Made by a program: the position numbers and the translations under genes. 64,000 nt of DNA, taken from NCBI GenBank assembly GCA_009760885.1, contig CM019691.1, positions 28,705,314 through 28,769,313 on the forward strand, written 5' to 3'. This document shows, one piece after another, positions 43,788 through 55,495 of this stretch. The stretch is from Achatina immaculata (taxonomy: Eukaryota > Mollusca > Gastropoda > Stylommatophora > Achatinidae). Under the pieces are notes generated by a model. That model saw only the letters and a list, made by a program, of their open reading frames with translations. It was not told where the DNA came from and searched no databases. Each line of letters opens with the position of its first letter. Position 1 is the first letter of the stretch.

Positions 43788-44618
43788 CGCCATGCACAAT
43801 TATTAGCCAGAACACAGACCACACAAAACTATTAGCCAGAACACAGGCCACACAAAACTATTAGCCAGAACACAGACCACACAAAACTATTAGCCAGAAC
43901 ACAGACCACACAAAACTATTAGCCAGAACACAGGCCACACAAAACTATTAGCCAGAACACAGGCCACACAAAACTATTAGCCAGAACACAGGCCACACAA
44001 AACTATTAGCCAGAACACAGGCCACACAAAACTATTAGCCAGAACACAGGCCACACAAAACTATTAGCCAGAACACAGGCCACACAAAACTATTAGCCAG
44101 AACACAGGCCACACAAAACTGGTAGCCAGAACACAGCCACACAAAACTATTAGCCAGAACACAGGCCACACAAAACTATTAGCCAGAACACAGGCCACAC
44201 AAAACTATTAGCCAGAACACAGGCCACACAAAACTATTAGCCAGAACACAGGCCACACAAAACTATTAGCCAGAACACAGGCCACACAAAACTATTAGCC
44301 AGAACACAGGCCACACAAAACTGGTAGCCAGAACACAGGCCACACAAAACTGGTAGCCAGAACACAGGCCACACAAAACTATTAGCCAGAACACAGGCCA
44401 CACAAAACTATTAGCCAGAACACAGGCCACACAAAACTATTAGCCAGAACACAGGCCACACAAAACTATTAGCCAGAACACAGGCCACACAAAACTATTA
44501 GCCAGAACACAGGCCACACAAAACTGGTAGCCAGAACACAGGCCACACAAAACTATTAGCCAGAACACAGGCCACACACAACTATTAGCCAGAACACAGG
44601 CCACACAAAACTATTATA
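43788..44618 (+). repeat. 29-bp minisatellite, ~28 copies
   Basis: The unit is CAGAACACAGGCCACACAAA ACTATTAGC. Most copies are identical; 'actggtagc' variants appear four times (about 44120, 44320, 44348, 44523), and 'agacc' variants only at the left end. Diverged relatives continue to ~44700. Confidence 0.97.
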
Positions 44619-44699
44619 TCTTATTCAGCAAACCACTACCAAGCACATCATGGACAACAAACCATTGGCCAGCATATCTTATGCAACAAACTATTAGCT

Positions 44700-45440
44700 A
44701 GAGCGACTTGATGGGCAGAAAAGTAATCAAGGTGTCTACATTTAATTATTTTTTAATGGCCTTAAATTAACCGACGCCTTGAGCACATTTTTGCAGATAT
44801 GATGTACTGTCATGACCAGACACACACTGCAGATGTCCAGTGCCTCGTGAGAAACTTACACGCAAGAAACAGCAAACTTTTTTTTTTTTCGTCTAGCTGC
44901 AAGTAGGGTCCCATGTTCCAGGCCCCAGTCTTTCCTGTTCAACCCAGGTTGTCCTCGAACCCTCCGCTATACATTAAATCATCACCCAGAAAAGATTTTT
45001 ACATCTGCATTTTCTTTTACAGTGGAAAAATATCTTCCCTTTAGACTGCCTTCTGTCTTTACACTGCGCTACTCTAGCAGTTTCATTCTTTCTATAACCA
45101 CTTGACATCCTGCGTTTTAACATGTCTCCGCTCGTAAAATATGCACTGGCCTGTAAGATTCTATCGACAATCTACAGGCGCAAAAAAAAAAAGTTCAAGC
45201 TAGAAATATTATTATAATTTGCAAAATTATACCACAAAATACTTCACAGATGTATACGTACGATAAGTGTCGAACCTTCACCTCCTGCTGGCAGAAACTC
45301 AGAAACACACACACACACACACAAAATATCACCAAGGACACACAATATTCCCCCGTGTTGCTAATGATGTCGATGCTTTTGCTGTAAAAATTACTGCACG
45401 TCCCTGCCCTCAGCTGCATTACACGCTCTCGCCGGCCCCT
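44700..45440. other. SLC4 intron 5, nothing recognised
   Basis: No gene or repeat besides (CA)n at 45306-45322. Confidence 0.4.
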
Positions 45441-45441
45441 T

Positions 45442-45522
45442 CGTAGAGAGGGGAAACAATTCACGGCGACTTCACGGGATTAGCTCCCGTGAAGTCACCG
45501 TGAATTGTTTCCCCTCTCTACG
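45442..45522. repeat. Near-perfect 38-bp hairpin with 5-nt loop
   Basis: Left arm 45442-45479 (starts CGTAGAGAGGGGAAACAATT), loop TTAGC 45480-45484, right arm 45485-45522 (ends AATTGTTTCCCCTCTCTACG). Only one of 38 positions fails to pair: C against A on +, which becomes a G:U wobble if the minus strand is transcribed. Pairing stops abruptly at both outer ends. Confidence 0.97.
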
Positions 45523-45792
45523 TGGAAATTTGATAGGTATAGCAGGAAGAGAATGAACGTGTGGTTCCTCCAAACTTATGTTTGGTGGGTGTGGAATAAA
45601 GAAGAAGAGGTCGGGGTTGTATCCCTGGGGTTTTTGGGGGTCTGGGCTGTTGAGTTAGCCTTGCTTCCCTCTCCTCTTCTTCCCTCCCCGCCCTTTCTTT
45701 TATTATAAAAATTTACACAAAATTCAGAAAAAAAACCCACTGTAACATTTCGCCTACAGCTTTGACAGGGGCTCAATAGTAACTGATTCCAG

Positions 45793-47855
45793 GGTCATAC
45801 CTGGATCTTCCAGACCATTTCCAACCACCCCACCATTCATACCTGGATCTTCCAGATCATTTCCAACCACCCCACCATTCATACCTGGATCTTCCAGACC
45901 ATTTCCAACCACCCCACCATTCATACCTGGATCTTCCAAATCATTTCCAACCAGCCCACCATTCATACCGGGATGTTCCAGACCATTTCCAACCAGCCTA
46001 CCATTCATACCTGGATCTTCCAGATCATTTCCAACCACCCCACCATTCATACCTGGATTTTCCAGATCATTTCCAACCGCCCCACCATTCATACCTGGAT
46101 CTTCCAGATCATTTCCAACCACCCCACCATTCATACCTGGATCTTCCAGATCATTTCTAACCAGCCTACCATTCATACCTGGATCTTCCAGACCATTTCC
46201 AACCACCCCACCATTCATACCTGGATCTTCCAGATCATTTCCAACCACCCCACCATTCATACCTGGATCTTCCAGATCATTTCCAACCGCCCTACCATTC
46301 ATACCTGGATCTTCCAGATCATTTCCAACCACCCCACCATTCATACCTGGATCTTCCAGATCATTTCCAACCACCCCACCATTCATACCTGGATCTTCCA
46401 GATCATGTCCAACCACCCCACCATTCATACCGGGATCTTCCAGACCATTTCCAACCACCCCACCATTCATACCTGGATCTTCCAGACCATTTCCAACCAC
46501 CCCACCATTCATACCTGGATCTTCCAGATCATTTCCAACCACCCCACCATTCATACCTGGATCTTCCAGATCATTTCCAACCACCCCACCATTCATACCT
46601 GGATCTTCCAGATCATTTCCAACCACCCCACCATTCATACCTGGATCTTCCAGATCATTTCCAACCACCCCACCATTCATACCTGGATCTTCCAGATCAT
46701 TTCCAACCAGCCCACCATTCATACCTGGATCTTCCAGACCATTTCCAACCACCCCACCTTTCATACCTGGATCTTCCAGACCATTTCCAACCACCCCACA
46801 TTCATACCTGGATCTTCCAGATCATTTTCAACCACCCCACCATTCATACCTGGATCTTCCAGATCATTTCCAACCACCCCACCTTTCATACCTGGATCTT
46901 CCAGACCATTTCCAACCACCCCACCATTCATACCTGGATCTTCCAGATCATTTTCAACCACCCCACCATTCATACCTGGATCTTCCAGATCATTTCCAAC
47001 CACCCCACCATTCATACCTGGATCTTCCAGACCATTTCCAACCACCCCACCATTCATACCTGGATCTTCCAGATCATTTCCAACCAGCCCACCATTCATA
47101 CCGGGATTTTCCAGATCATTTCCAACCACCCCACCATTCATACCTGGATCTTCCAGATCATTTCCAACCAGCCCACCATTCATACCTGGATCTTCCAGAC
47201 CATTTCCAACCACCCCACCATTCATACCGGGATCTTCCAGATCATTTCCAACCACCCCACCATTCATACCTGGATCTTCCAGATCATTTCCAACCACCCC
47301 ACCATTCATACCTGGATCTTCCAGATCATTTCCAACCACCCCACCATTCATACCTGGATCTTCCAGATCATTTCCAACCACCCCACCATTCATACCTGGA
47401 TCTTCCAGATCATTTCCAACCACCCCACCATTCATACCTGGATCTTCCAGACCATTTCCAACCACCCCACCATTCATACCTGGATCTTCCAGATCATTTC
47501 CAACCACCCCACCATTCATACCTGGATATTCCAGACCATTTCCAACCACCCCACCATTCATACCTGGATCTTCCAGACCATTTCCAACCACCCCACCATT
47601 CATACCTGGATCTTCCAGACCATTTCCAACCAGCCCACCATTCATACTTGGATCTTCCAGACCATTTCCAACCAGCCCACCATTCATACTTGGATCTTCC
47701 AGACCATTTCCAACCAGCCCACCATTCATACTTGGATCTTCCAGACCATTTCCAACCAGCCCACCATTCATACTTGGATCTTCCAGACCATTTCCAACCA
47801 GCCCACCATTCATACCTGGATCTTCCAGACCATTTCCAACCAGCCCACCATTCAG
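45793..47855 (+). repeat. 42-bp minisatellite, ~49 copies, 2 kb
   Basis: The unit is CATACCTGGATCTTCCAGAT CATTTCCAACCACCCCACCATT. Variants: gatc/gacc in the middle, caCCcc/caGCcc, and 'catacttgg' in five consecutive copies at the right end. One unit at about 46798 has lost one base, which shifts the frame. All forward and reverse frames over it (637, 346 and 350 codons) come from the 42-bp period. Confidence 0.98.
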
Positions 47856-48039
47856 AATGTTGGCTCAGGGGGCGAGGTTTTTTTAAGGTGGGGGAGGGGG
47901 GGCAACAGATTTTTAAATCTCACAAACATTGCGGAATTTTTATATATAACTTAAAATTGAGCCAAAGTTGAATGAAATAACAAATTTGGAACATTTTCAC
48001 TGTTGACAAGGGAACTTTTGATAAATGAGGAGCGAATCA

Positions 48040-48101
48040 GAAGAAAGAGAGAGAGAGAGAGAGAGGTAGAGAGAGAGAGAGGTAGAGAGAGAGAGAGAGT
48101 A
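48040..48101 (+). repeat. (GA)n microsatellite
   Basis: GAGA tracts interrupted by GGTA. Confidence 0.95.
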
Positions 48102-48261
48102 TGCCGTCACGGTTCAGAACAATGATGAAGACAAAAGAGAATCATAGTCTAGTAAAGTAGTTCCTAATCTTTTTTTCGGGTCTGGGATACATGAAAGAAA
48201 TAATAAGTCGCCATCACTCCCTGCACACCTCTGTCACGTGGTGTTAAATCAAAAACCTTGG

Positions 48262-49128
48262 CACATTTCTACAGGTCTGTATGGTCTACACATTTCTACA
48301 GGTCTGTATGGTCTACACATTTCTACAAATCTGTATGGTCTACACATTTCTACAAATCTGTATGGTCTACACATTTCTACAGGTCTGTATGGTCTACACA
48401 TTTCTACAAATCTGTATGGTCTACACATTTCTAAAAGTCTGTATGGTCTACACATTTCTACAAGTCTGTATGGCCTACACATTTCTACAAGTATGTATGG
48501 CCTATACATTTCTATAAATCTGTATGGTCTACACATTTCTACAAGTCTGTATGGTCTACACATTTGTATAAAACTGTATGGTCTACACATTTCTACAAGT
48601 CTGTATGGTCTACACATTTCTATAAGTCTGTATGGTCTACACATTTCTACAGGTCTGTATGGTCTACACATTTCTACAAATCTGTATGGTCTACACATTT
48701 CTAAAAGTCTGTATGGTCTACACATTTCTACAAGTCTGTATGGCCTACACATTTCTACAAGTATGTATGGCCTATACATTTCTATAAATCTGTATGGTCT
48801 ACACATTTCTACAAGTCTGTATGGTCTACACATTTGTATAAAACTGTATGGTCTACACATTTCTACAAGTCTGTATGGTCTACACATTTGTATAAAACTG
48901 TATGGTCTACACATTTCTACAAGTCCGTATGGTCTACACATTTCTATAAATCTGTATGGTCTACACATTTCTACAACTCTGTATGGTCTACACATTTCTA
49001 TACATCTGTATGGTCTACACATTTCTATAAATCTGTATGGTCTACACATTTCTACAACTCTGTATGGTCTACACATTTGTATAAATCTGTATGGTCTACA
49101 CATTTCTATACATCTGTATGGTTTACAG
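48262..49128 (+). repeat. 27-bp minisatellite, ~32 copies, with a 270-bp higher-order period
   Basis: The unit is CTGTATGGTCTACACATTTC TACAAGT. A ten-unit series containing rare variants (ctaaaagtct, tggcctacac, agtatgtatgg, tttgtataaaac) at 48404-48600 is repeated 270 bp later at 48674-48870. The 325- and 284-codon frames are artefacts. Confidence 0.97.
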
Positions 49129-49129
49129 G

Positions 49130-49788
49130 TATATATAAGGATGTGGCCTGGGGGGGGGGGGGGGTGGAGGGGAAGGGGACGGCAGCCCGATCAAACCTGG
49201 GAAACACTGGTCTAAGCGATACTCGATTCCTTGCCACGTGTTCTCCAAAATCTCTGAAGTCACCGTCTCTAAAGTATCCCTCATAAAACAGCGGCTAATA
49301 ATACTGGTGGCTAACAGCCCTACCTGTGCAGAAAAAGAGAGATTAGGGTGGGATTCGGAAAGGATTGCCACAGTGTTTAACTTTTCTTTAGTGTACTTTC
49401 CCAGATACCATTTTTCTTAATCAGAGAAGGCCTTTATGATACCCCTTGTGGTATTCCACCTGCAGGTCGGTGGGGGTCATCGTTCCGATTTCAAAGAAAG
49501 GCTCGTATGTTTATCTCTCATTTGATCGTGTATGATCAAATCAGCGCTGCCTATTTTCATTTCCTTCACGTACAGTTTTTTTTTTTAGTTTCGTTCAGTT
49601 TTCTTTCCTTTGGTGTTTTGTCTCGCAACCCTGTCCATTTGTCTGTAGGGAAAGATTGCATAAAACGTCTAATCACAAGTTCAGTAATTTCAGTTTAAAA
49701 AAAAAAATTCGATTTTTCTTCTTAAGATTTTGGTTTCGTTTGTTGAAAATGTAATCCTAAACAGGGGTAATTATGTATATGGCTGTTG

Positions 49789-49827
<39 letters not shown>

Positions 49828-50940
49828 GTTGGTTGAAACTTGCTTGTGTGTGTGTGTGTGTGCATATGTATGTATGCTTAAGATTTTTTAAAAGAAAATA
49901 ACAGATTCCTCTTCTTTCTAGAAAATATAGCATTAAAACTCCGCGCTAGTTTATCTCAAGAAGTTTTAGACATTGAAGAATTAGCTGGTTTCGTAGAATT
50001 AGAAGAAAGGCGGATATAGACAGTTTGAAATAAATATTTTCATTTCTTTTTCCGTCATTTTTGTGGGGCTGTGGAAAGTAGTTTCAAACTTCTCCTGCCG
50101 TCCCAGGGGACTAGACTTGTGTGCTGGTTATAGCTAACCTGGCTTATTATATGATAAAGACCTGTGTTTATTCTTATTCATTGTTATATTATTTTTCTCC
50201 TTTCATTGAAAGAAGTGTTTTATGAATAGACCATACATTTCCGAGGCCAACCAATAAAAAGATATAAATTGTTAACTGCAAAAAGAAGGGAAACAAATGC
50301 GTAACAGCATGAAAATACAATATTCTGTCAACAATAGCTTAATTACTTCACGACAAATGGCAGTTTTTATGTATATCCAACAGCATTGTTACATTTTACG
50401 ACATTCGTCAGAAGGTCAAATGCGACACGTGTTGAACCTTGAACCCTGTGTACATGTACTTTTACGGAATATGACATTTAGTACCACATTCTTAACGCAG
50501 AGATAAACAAACTTTTGAAATCCTACACCTAAAAAAAGGCCGGGAGTGGGGGAGTTGCTCCAGTAGATCATAGGTGACTTTAGAAGTATGGAACAAGTTA
50601 ACTTTTAAACACATTTCCCTTGTCAACATTCATTTTTTTTTTTGGGGGGGGTGTGCTTAATAATGGACAAAGCAGTGTTTTCAAAACACTCCCTTAGTTC
50701 TCATTAAGAGTAGCAAGCTTTCAGTTATCGTATAGTTTAATAAAAACAATGAAAATCTAGATTTAAATAACTGAAAACAAAACAAAACAAAGAGCAGGGC
50801 CATGAAATAAAACACGAGGAGAATGAAGAGTGGTTCTGGAGAATCCAGCCCAAAACTGGGCAGAAGATGAGGGAGGAAAAAGAAATTGTAATAAATTAAT
50901 GAGGACCCAAACCAATACCTCCAATGGAGCCACTAATTGT
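49130..50940. other. SLC4 intron 5, nothing recognised
   Basis: Contains G-run 49151-49163, (CT)n 49791-49820 and (GT)n 49848-49862. No gene or dispersed repeat identified. Confidence 0.4.
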
Positions 50941-50943
50941 TTT

Positions 50944-51185
50944 CATTCATTCATGTGACATGTCCTTTCCAGAACGTTATCTCTCTCACAGCCTCCCTGC
51001 ATGCAATGCGGTCTTGCGCAAGTTGACCGGCGTTGTGCAATGACACACTCAGACTTTCCATCATGTCCGAGTCCACCCGCGGCGAGGTCGTCCCTTTTCT
51101 CTTTTTTGCCGGGCACTTTGCCTTCTACTATCAGTCTCTCCAAGCTGTTGTGTCTCTTAATATGGCCGAAGTAACAGCTTTACCT
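50944..51185 (-). mobile_element. LINE family B, 3' end fragment
   Basis: The minus strand gives 'MERLIVEGKVPGKKEKRDDL', 'AAGGLGHDGKSECVIAQRRS' (shifted), and the 'RDNVLERTCHMNE' end, then a (TGAA)n tail seen as TTCATTCATTCA on +. Same family as 16150 and 21726. Confidence 0.85.
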
Positions 51186-51230
51186 GGAAGAATATAACGC
51201 ATCAACCGAATGAATCAAAAACGTTTAATA

Positions 51231-52777
51231 TACTGTCCAGAAAAAAAAACAAAAGAAACGCATAGCTTATATAAGCTTCATTTTTTTATATGTTATGACA
51301 AAAGCATTTTTCCCGGGTATCTCAAACCAAACCAGAAATTGTCACCAAGATATTAGGTCCATGATTTAGCGTGAATTTTGCTATTCTCGTTTATAGTCAG
51401 AACGCAATAGCAACCCTTGCTAATCACGCATTTTTTTTACCATAACTCACGTTGCGTTTATGGAAAAGTCGTGATTTTTGTGGTGAGCACAACTCACTTC
51501 CCACGCAAATGAAACCCTATAAAATGATGAGGTTACACCAACAAATTCAGTTAATGTTCAAGCAGACAGTTATGGCGCGTCTATCGCAAAATTTACGAAA
51601 ATTTGCTGTTGGTCGCATGCAAGCAGGCGAAAGTCAAAGTCAGGTTGCCAGGCATTTAAATGTGCAGCAGAGTACCATCAGTCGACTTTGGCACCGTTTC
51701 CAAGCCAATGGCTCAGCTGAAGACCGGCACCGCAGTGGACGAAAGCAGCTGATGATCGCTTTATTCTGGTTCATCACCTCAGAAACAAGTTTACAACAGC
51801 TTCCTCAAGTGCCCAGTCATTGCTTGCAGGACGTCGTGTGTCTGATCAAACTGTCCGGAATAGACTACATGAAGCTGGACTGGTGGCACGACGACCTCAC
51901 CGAGGTCCTGTCTTAACGAGACGCCATCGCCAAAATCGACTTGTTTGGGCCAACCAGCATCGGCCATGGACAAATGACAATCAGTGGAGACGTGTCTGGT
52001 TAGTGACGAATCTTCCTTTTTGTTGCACCGCCATGATATGCAGAGAAGGGTCTATCGTAGGCCAAATGAACGTTTTGCCAAAAATTGCGTTGATGAAGCT
52101 CCGCCGCACGGTGGTGGAGGTGTAATGGTATGGGGAATGATCAGTTTCAACGGAGGAGTCCATTGGTGCAGATTGAAAGAGGCTTGAATGTGCAACGATA
52201 CGTCATTGAAATTCTTCGCCCTCATGTCCTTCCGTTTTTGGCTGCGCAAAGGTCTGTGTTTCAACAGGACAACGCCAGACCCCATTCTGCACGGTTCACC
52301 ACACAGTTCACCACACAGTTCACCACACAGTTCCTGACTGCCAACAACATTCTCACCTTTCACTGGCACCCCTGTCTCCAGACATGGATCCGATCCAGCA
52401 CCTATGGGATGAGCTGCAAAGACGTGTTTGTCGCCGAAACGTTTCTCCAACCAATCGTCGTGATCTGTGGCAGGCACTCCAGGAAGAGTGAGTAGCCATC
52501 CTACAGGCGCACATCAGATCGCATCTATGTCCAGGAGATGCCAATCGCTGATCAATGCAAGAGGAGGCCACACACCATACTAACTTGAGAACCCCTGGGA
52601 CTAACAAATTCTCGTTACACAGATGCAAGAAACTGTCAAGTGAGTGTTTAAACCCTTAGGTACTATTGTATGCAATTTGAACGTTTTATTTATTCAATTT
52701 AAAAAGCTACAGAATATCAAAGTTATGGCTAAAATTGGGTCATCAGTAGTTATGCGTTTCTTTTTTTTTGGACAATA
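51231..52777 (+). mobile_element. Second Tc1/mariner element, decayed
   Basis: The left end TACTGTCCAGAAAAAAAAAC with AAAGAAACGCATA pairs with the right end GTTATGCGTTTCTTTTTTTT TGGACAATA, forming ~30-bp inverted termini. Length ~1.55 kb. Its termini and protein differ from the 27-kb copy, so it is a different subfamily. Confidence 0.92.
51572..52583 (+). pseudogene. Tc1-like transposase, frameshifted and missing the catalytic Glu
   Basis: The N-terminal helix-turn-helix is visible ('AVGRMQAGESQSQVARHL', 'STISRLWHRFQANG'). At least three frame changes follow. The first Asp (SDESSF) and second Asp (QQDNARPH) are visible, but the position of the DD34E glutamate (before HLWDEL) reads Gln (CAG). 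A 12-bp triplication at 52297-52332 adds eight residues between the last two catalytic positions. The terminal TAA is at 52581. Non-functional. Confidence 0.9.
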
Positions 52778-52921
52778 TACAATAAAACAATACCACACAA
52801 CGAACAATATGATATCAGACATGGCTATAGAGTAGAGATGAATCTTAGTGGATATAATGGAAAAAAAATCTCTTACGATCACTGCTGTTTTTGCTTTTGT
52901 GTGTTTGTGTGTAAGTAAGTA

Positions 52922-53345
52922 ATTTATGCCTGCGAAAGCTGGAAAACAACTAAAAAAATAATTGGACTCTTTTGAAAACAAATGCCTAAGGAAAATACTC
53001 CGCATCAAGTGGAACGAATTCAAGAACAATGCAGAGATAAGACAGATGACTGAACAACAACCAGTCTCATGGGTGATCAGGAAAAGGAGATGGACATATA
53101 ATGGTCACGTGATGAGGAGAAACAGTCAGAGAATATCAAAACACGCTATAAAGTGGAACACAACAGGCCAAAGAAAAAGAGACAGACCGCGTGAAACCCT
53201 AAAGAGGACATTGTTAAGAGAGGCCAAATTAAAAGGCATAAAATCCCTTGATGAGGTTGAAAGGCTCGCCGAAGACAGGAAAAATTGGCGAACTACCTTG
53301 CGAGCTCTATGTGACGTTTAACGGCACGGGAAGAATATAAGATAT
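52922..53345 (+). mobile_element. LINE family A, 3' end copy
   Basis: 'MDSFENKCLRKILRIKWNEF', 'PVSWVIRKRRWTYNGHVMRR', 'RPRETLKRTLLREAKLKGIK' and 'SLDEVERLAEDRKNWRTTLR' form an open C-terminal ORF2 frame of ~115 codons. It ends GTGACGTTTAACGGCACGGG AAGAATATAAGATATAA, then (TA)n. It is the best-preserved 3' end of this family here. A 5' truncation at ~52922 is likely. Confidence 0.92.
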
Positions 53346-53990
53346 AACTATATATATATATATATAGTTATATGGATGTCTTTTGAATGTGTACTTATGT
53401 AAGGATTAAAGAATATAGCGAGGTCCCAAATGAAACAATCAGTGAAATATTTGAAACATTATGCCCATGCACTCGTTCGCTTACACAAATCCCAGTTTTG
53501 TGTGCGACCTCACTAAGCAAGAAATAGACTCTCATCAGGAACGCAGTCCAACCCACTCGAACTGCGACCTTCGCGTCCAATTAATCTGCCACGCTAAATT
53601 GCCAGGGTCTTTTTTATATCAAGCTAAACTGCTTGCGACGTAACTCAGAAATATTGAGAAGAAAATAATGGTAAAGCATTCTTGTCAAGGCTGCAGCGCG
53701 GATAGTTTATGAAATAGGGTTATCAGGGAATGCTTCGCATATAGATTGCCTGCTTGGGTTGTCGTTTTAGATATGTGTCAGTTTGCGTTCGACTAAACAG
53801 AAGCAAACAGAAAAGTCATCCGGCAAAGTTTGGTTTCTGTTTTATCATTCACGTACATACATATCTTCTTCATTCTTTCTATGCAGGAAGCTCTCTACTG
53901 TAGAGAGCGGAATAACAACACAACTTCTTCAGATCATCAGAGGAAGTACTCCTCTCTCCCCCCCATTTAGGCAAGTGTTTCGGCCCTATT
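53346..53990. other. No recognised feature
   Basis: (TA)n at 53350-53365, otherwise unassigned. Confidence 0.4.
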
Positions 53991-53994
53991 AAAC

Positions 53995-55465
53995 TCCTAA
54001 CACTCTAAAGGGGGGTAGGCCCCTCTGGGTCATGACTCCCAGAGGTCTTGTGAGTTGTTGCTTTTTTTCGTTCTGAGATTGAATCCGTGATCTTCCAGTT
54101 GGCACTGCACTTTGAAGTGCGTTTGTCTTTAGCAATTTATCTACGGAGGACTGGTATTGGTTGTGACAAATGAAATTATTTATGTTCTCAATGCTTGTTT
54201 CGCATACTCCACAGCCAGAATGAGGCCTTTTCTGCTGTTTCTGAAAGACTTTTCAATGTCCTTGTTCTTGCTTGTCCCTTTATGCCCATTTGCTTACATA
54301 GGTCGTATGCTGATGTTGCCACGAATCCTCTCGCTTCCACTTCTACAGCTATCACTTTTGCTCTGACTCCTCCCCCCTGCCTCCTGCCTCAGTTGTTTGG
54401 CCAGATCACTGTACTTCTCACATTTGAATAGATGCTGCTCCTGCTGCTCCTCTATTATTGTTTCGTACGGAACCGTAAGCTCGATCTTTATTAGTTCCTG
54501 TTTTTCTATGGAGTACACTACAATGTCCGGTCGCATTCCTGTGTTCTTGATGGCAGTCGGGTATTCTCTTCTCCTGGTAAGTCCGCTACCACATCCCAGT
54601 CATTTCCACCATCTAGCAGTGATGGTGAGGGAATGTCCCTGATTTCAATATCCGATGTCGTACCAGCACCTATGACGTATTTAGATGGAATCTCAACTCT
54701 TTTGCCATTATTTGCTTTATCTTTTGCCCTGTCTTCAATGGCTACTAGTTCCTGCAGCACTCTGTTGTGCTGCCAGGTGTAGCGTCCTTGACCTAATGAT
54801 ACTCTGCATGCTGACAGCACATGTTCGCTTTTCTTACAGAGAAGGCACTTTGTGTAGTAGCTTTGATGATGAAACTGAGGCTCAAGGGTGCTATTTTCCA
54901 TTTGTCATTCCATGTTAGTGATCTCTGCAGGACTTCTTCCCATGTTGTCCATTGACCTTGCTATGCCTGTTGGACTGCCTTTTGGATCCGCTTGTCATCC
55001 TCTGAATTCCTTACTTCGCTGATGATCATATCCCTTCTTTCCTTACAGGAGGTCTTTGACCACCATTTGATTTCACCATGACCAAATCCCATTCTATTGG
55101 TCTGAATGTATCCTATTACTTCTTTCAGCTCCTGTGTTTTCCAGGCTGTGGTCACTTCCTCACTTATTTTCCATTTTAGTCCAGTTTTAAGAGTTGGCTT
55201 CATTTCTCGTACCACCGGATCTGTAGATTCTTCTAGCATCATTGCAAGCCTTGTCTTTCCTACCTTGTATTCTTCGACCACAGATCTGAATGGTAGCTGC
55301 AGTTTGCTCTTCTTGCAGTACAATGCTACATCAGTTAATCCTGGTGGTACGCCCAGCCACTTTCTTATGGCTTTATTTATCTTTTTTTCGACCGCCTTGT
55401 TGTGCTGGTACTTACTTCGTAAATGAGTAGTGGCCACATCAGTTTTGGAGTCAGTATGAACTGGA
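53995..55465 (-). mobile_element. LINE 3' portion with a possible restriction-like endonuclease motif
   Basis: On the minus strand, 55445-54961 reads 'RKWLGVPPGLTDVALYCKKS', 'LQLPFRSVVEEYKVGKTRLA' and 'STDPVVREMKPTLKTG'. 54901-54518 holds a Cys/His cluster ('CLLCKKSEHVLSACRVSLGQ', 'GRYTWQHNRVL'). 54536-54294 reads 'RPDIVVYSIEKQELIKIELT' 'VPYE', a PD...(E)LT arrangement like the restriction-like endonuclease of RLE-type LINEs. Frame changes separate these parts, so the copy is broken. Its distal end lies near the 'cccctctgggtcatgactcc' tail at ~54010. Confidence 0.8.
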
Positions 55466-55495
55466 GTTATATATATGTAGATATATATATATATC

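Noticed and set aside
45973..47886. 637-codon + strand frame and two ~350-codon minus frames
   Set aside because: They are entirely a 42-bp tandem repeat whose length is a multiple of three; both strands stay open, and a 1-bp indel merely switches the repeat peptide.
48238..49215. 325- and 284-codon frames rich in YGLHIST or CRPYR
   Set aside because: 27-bp minisatellite read in frame; no non-repeat coding context.
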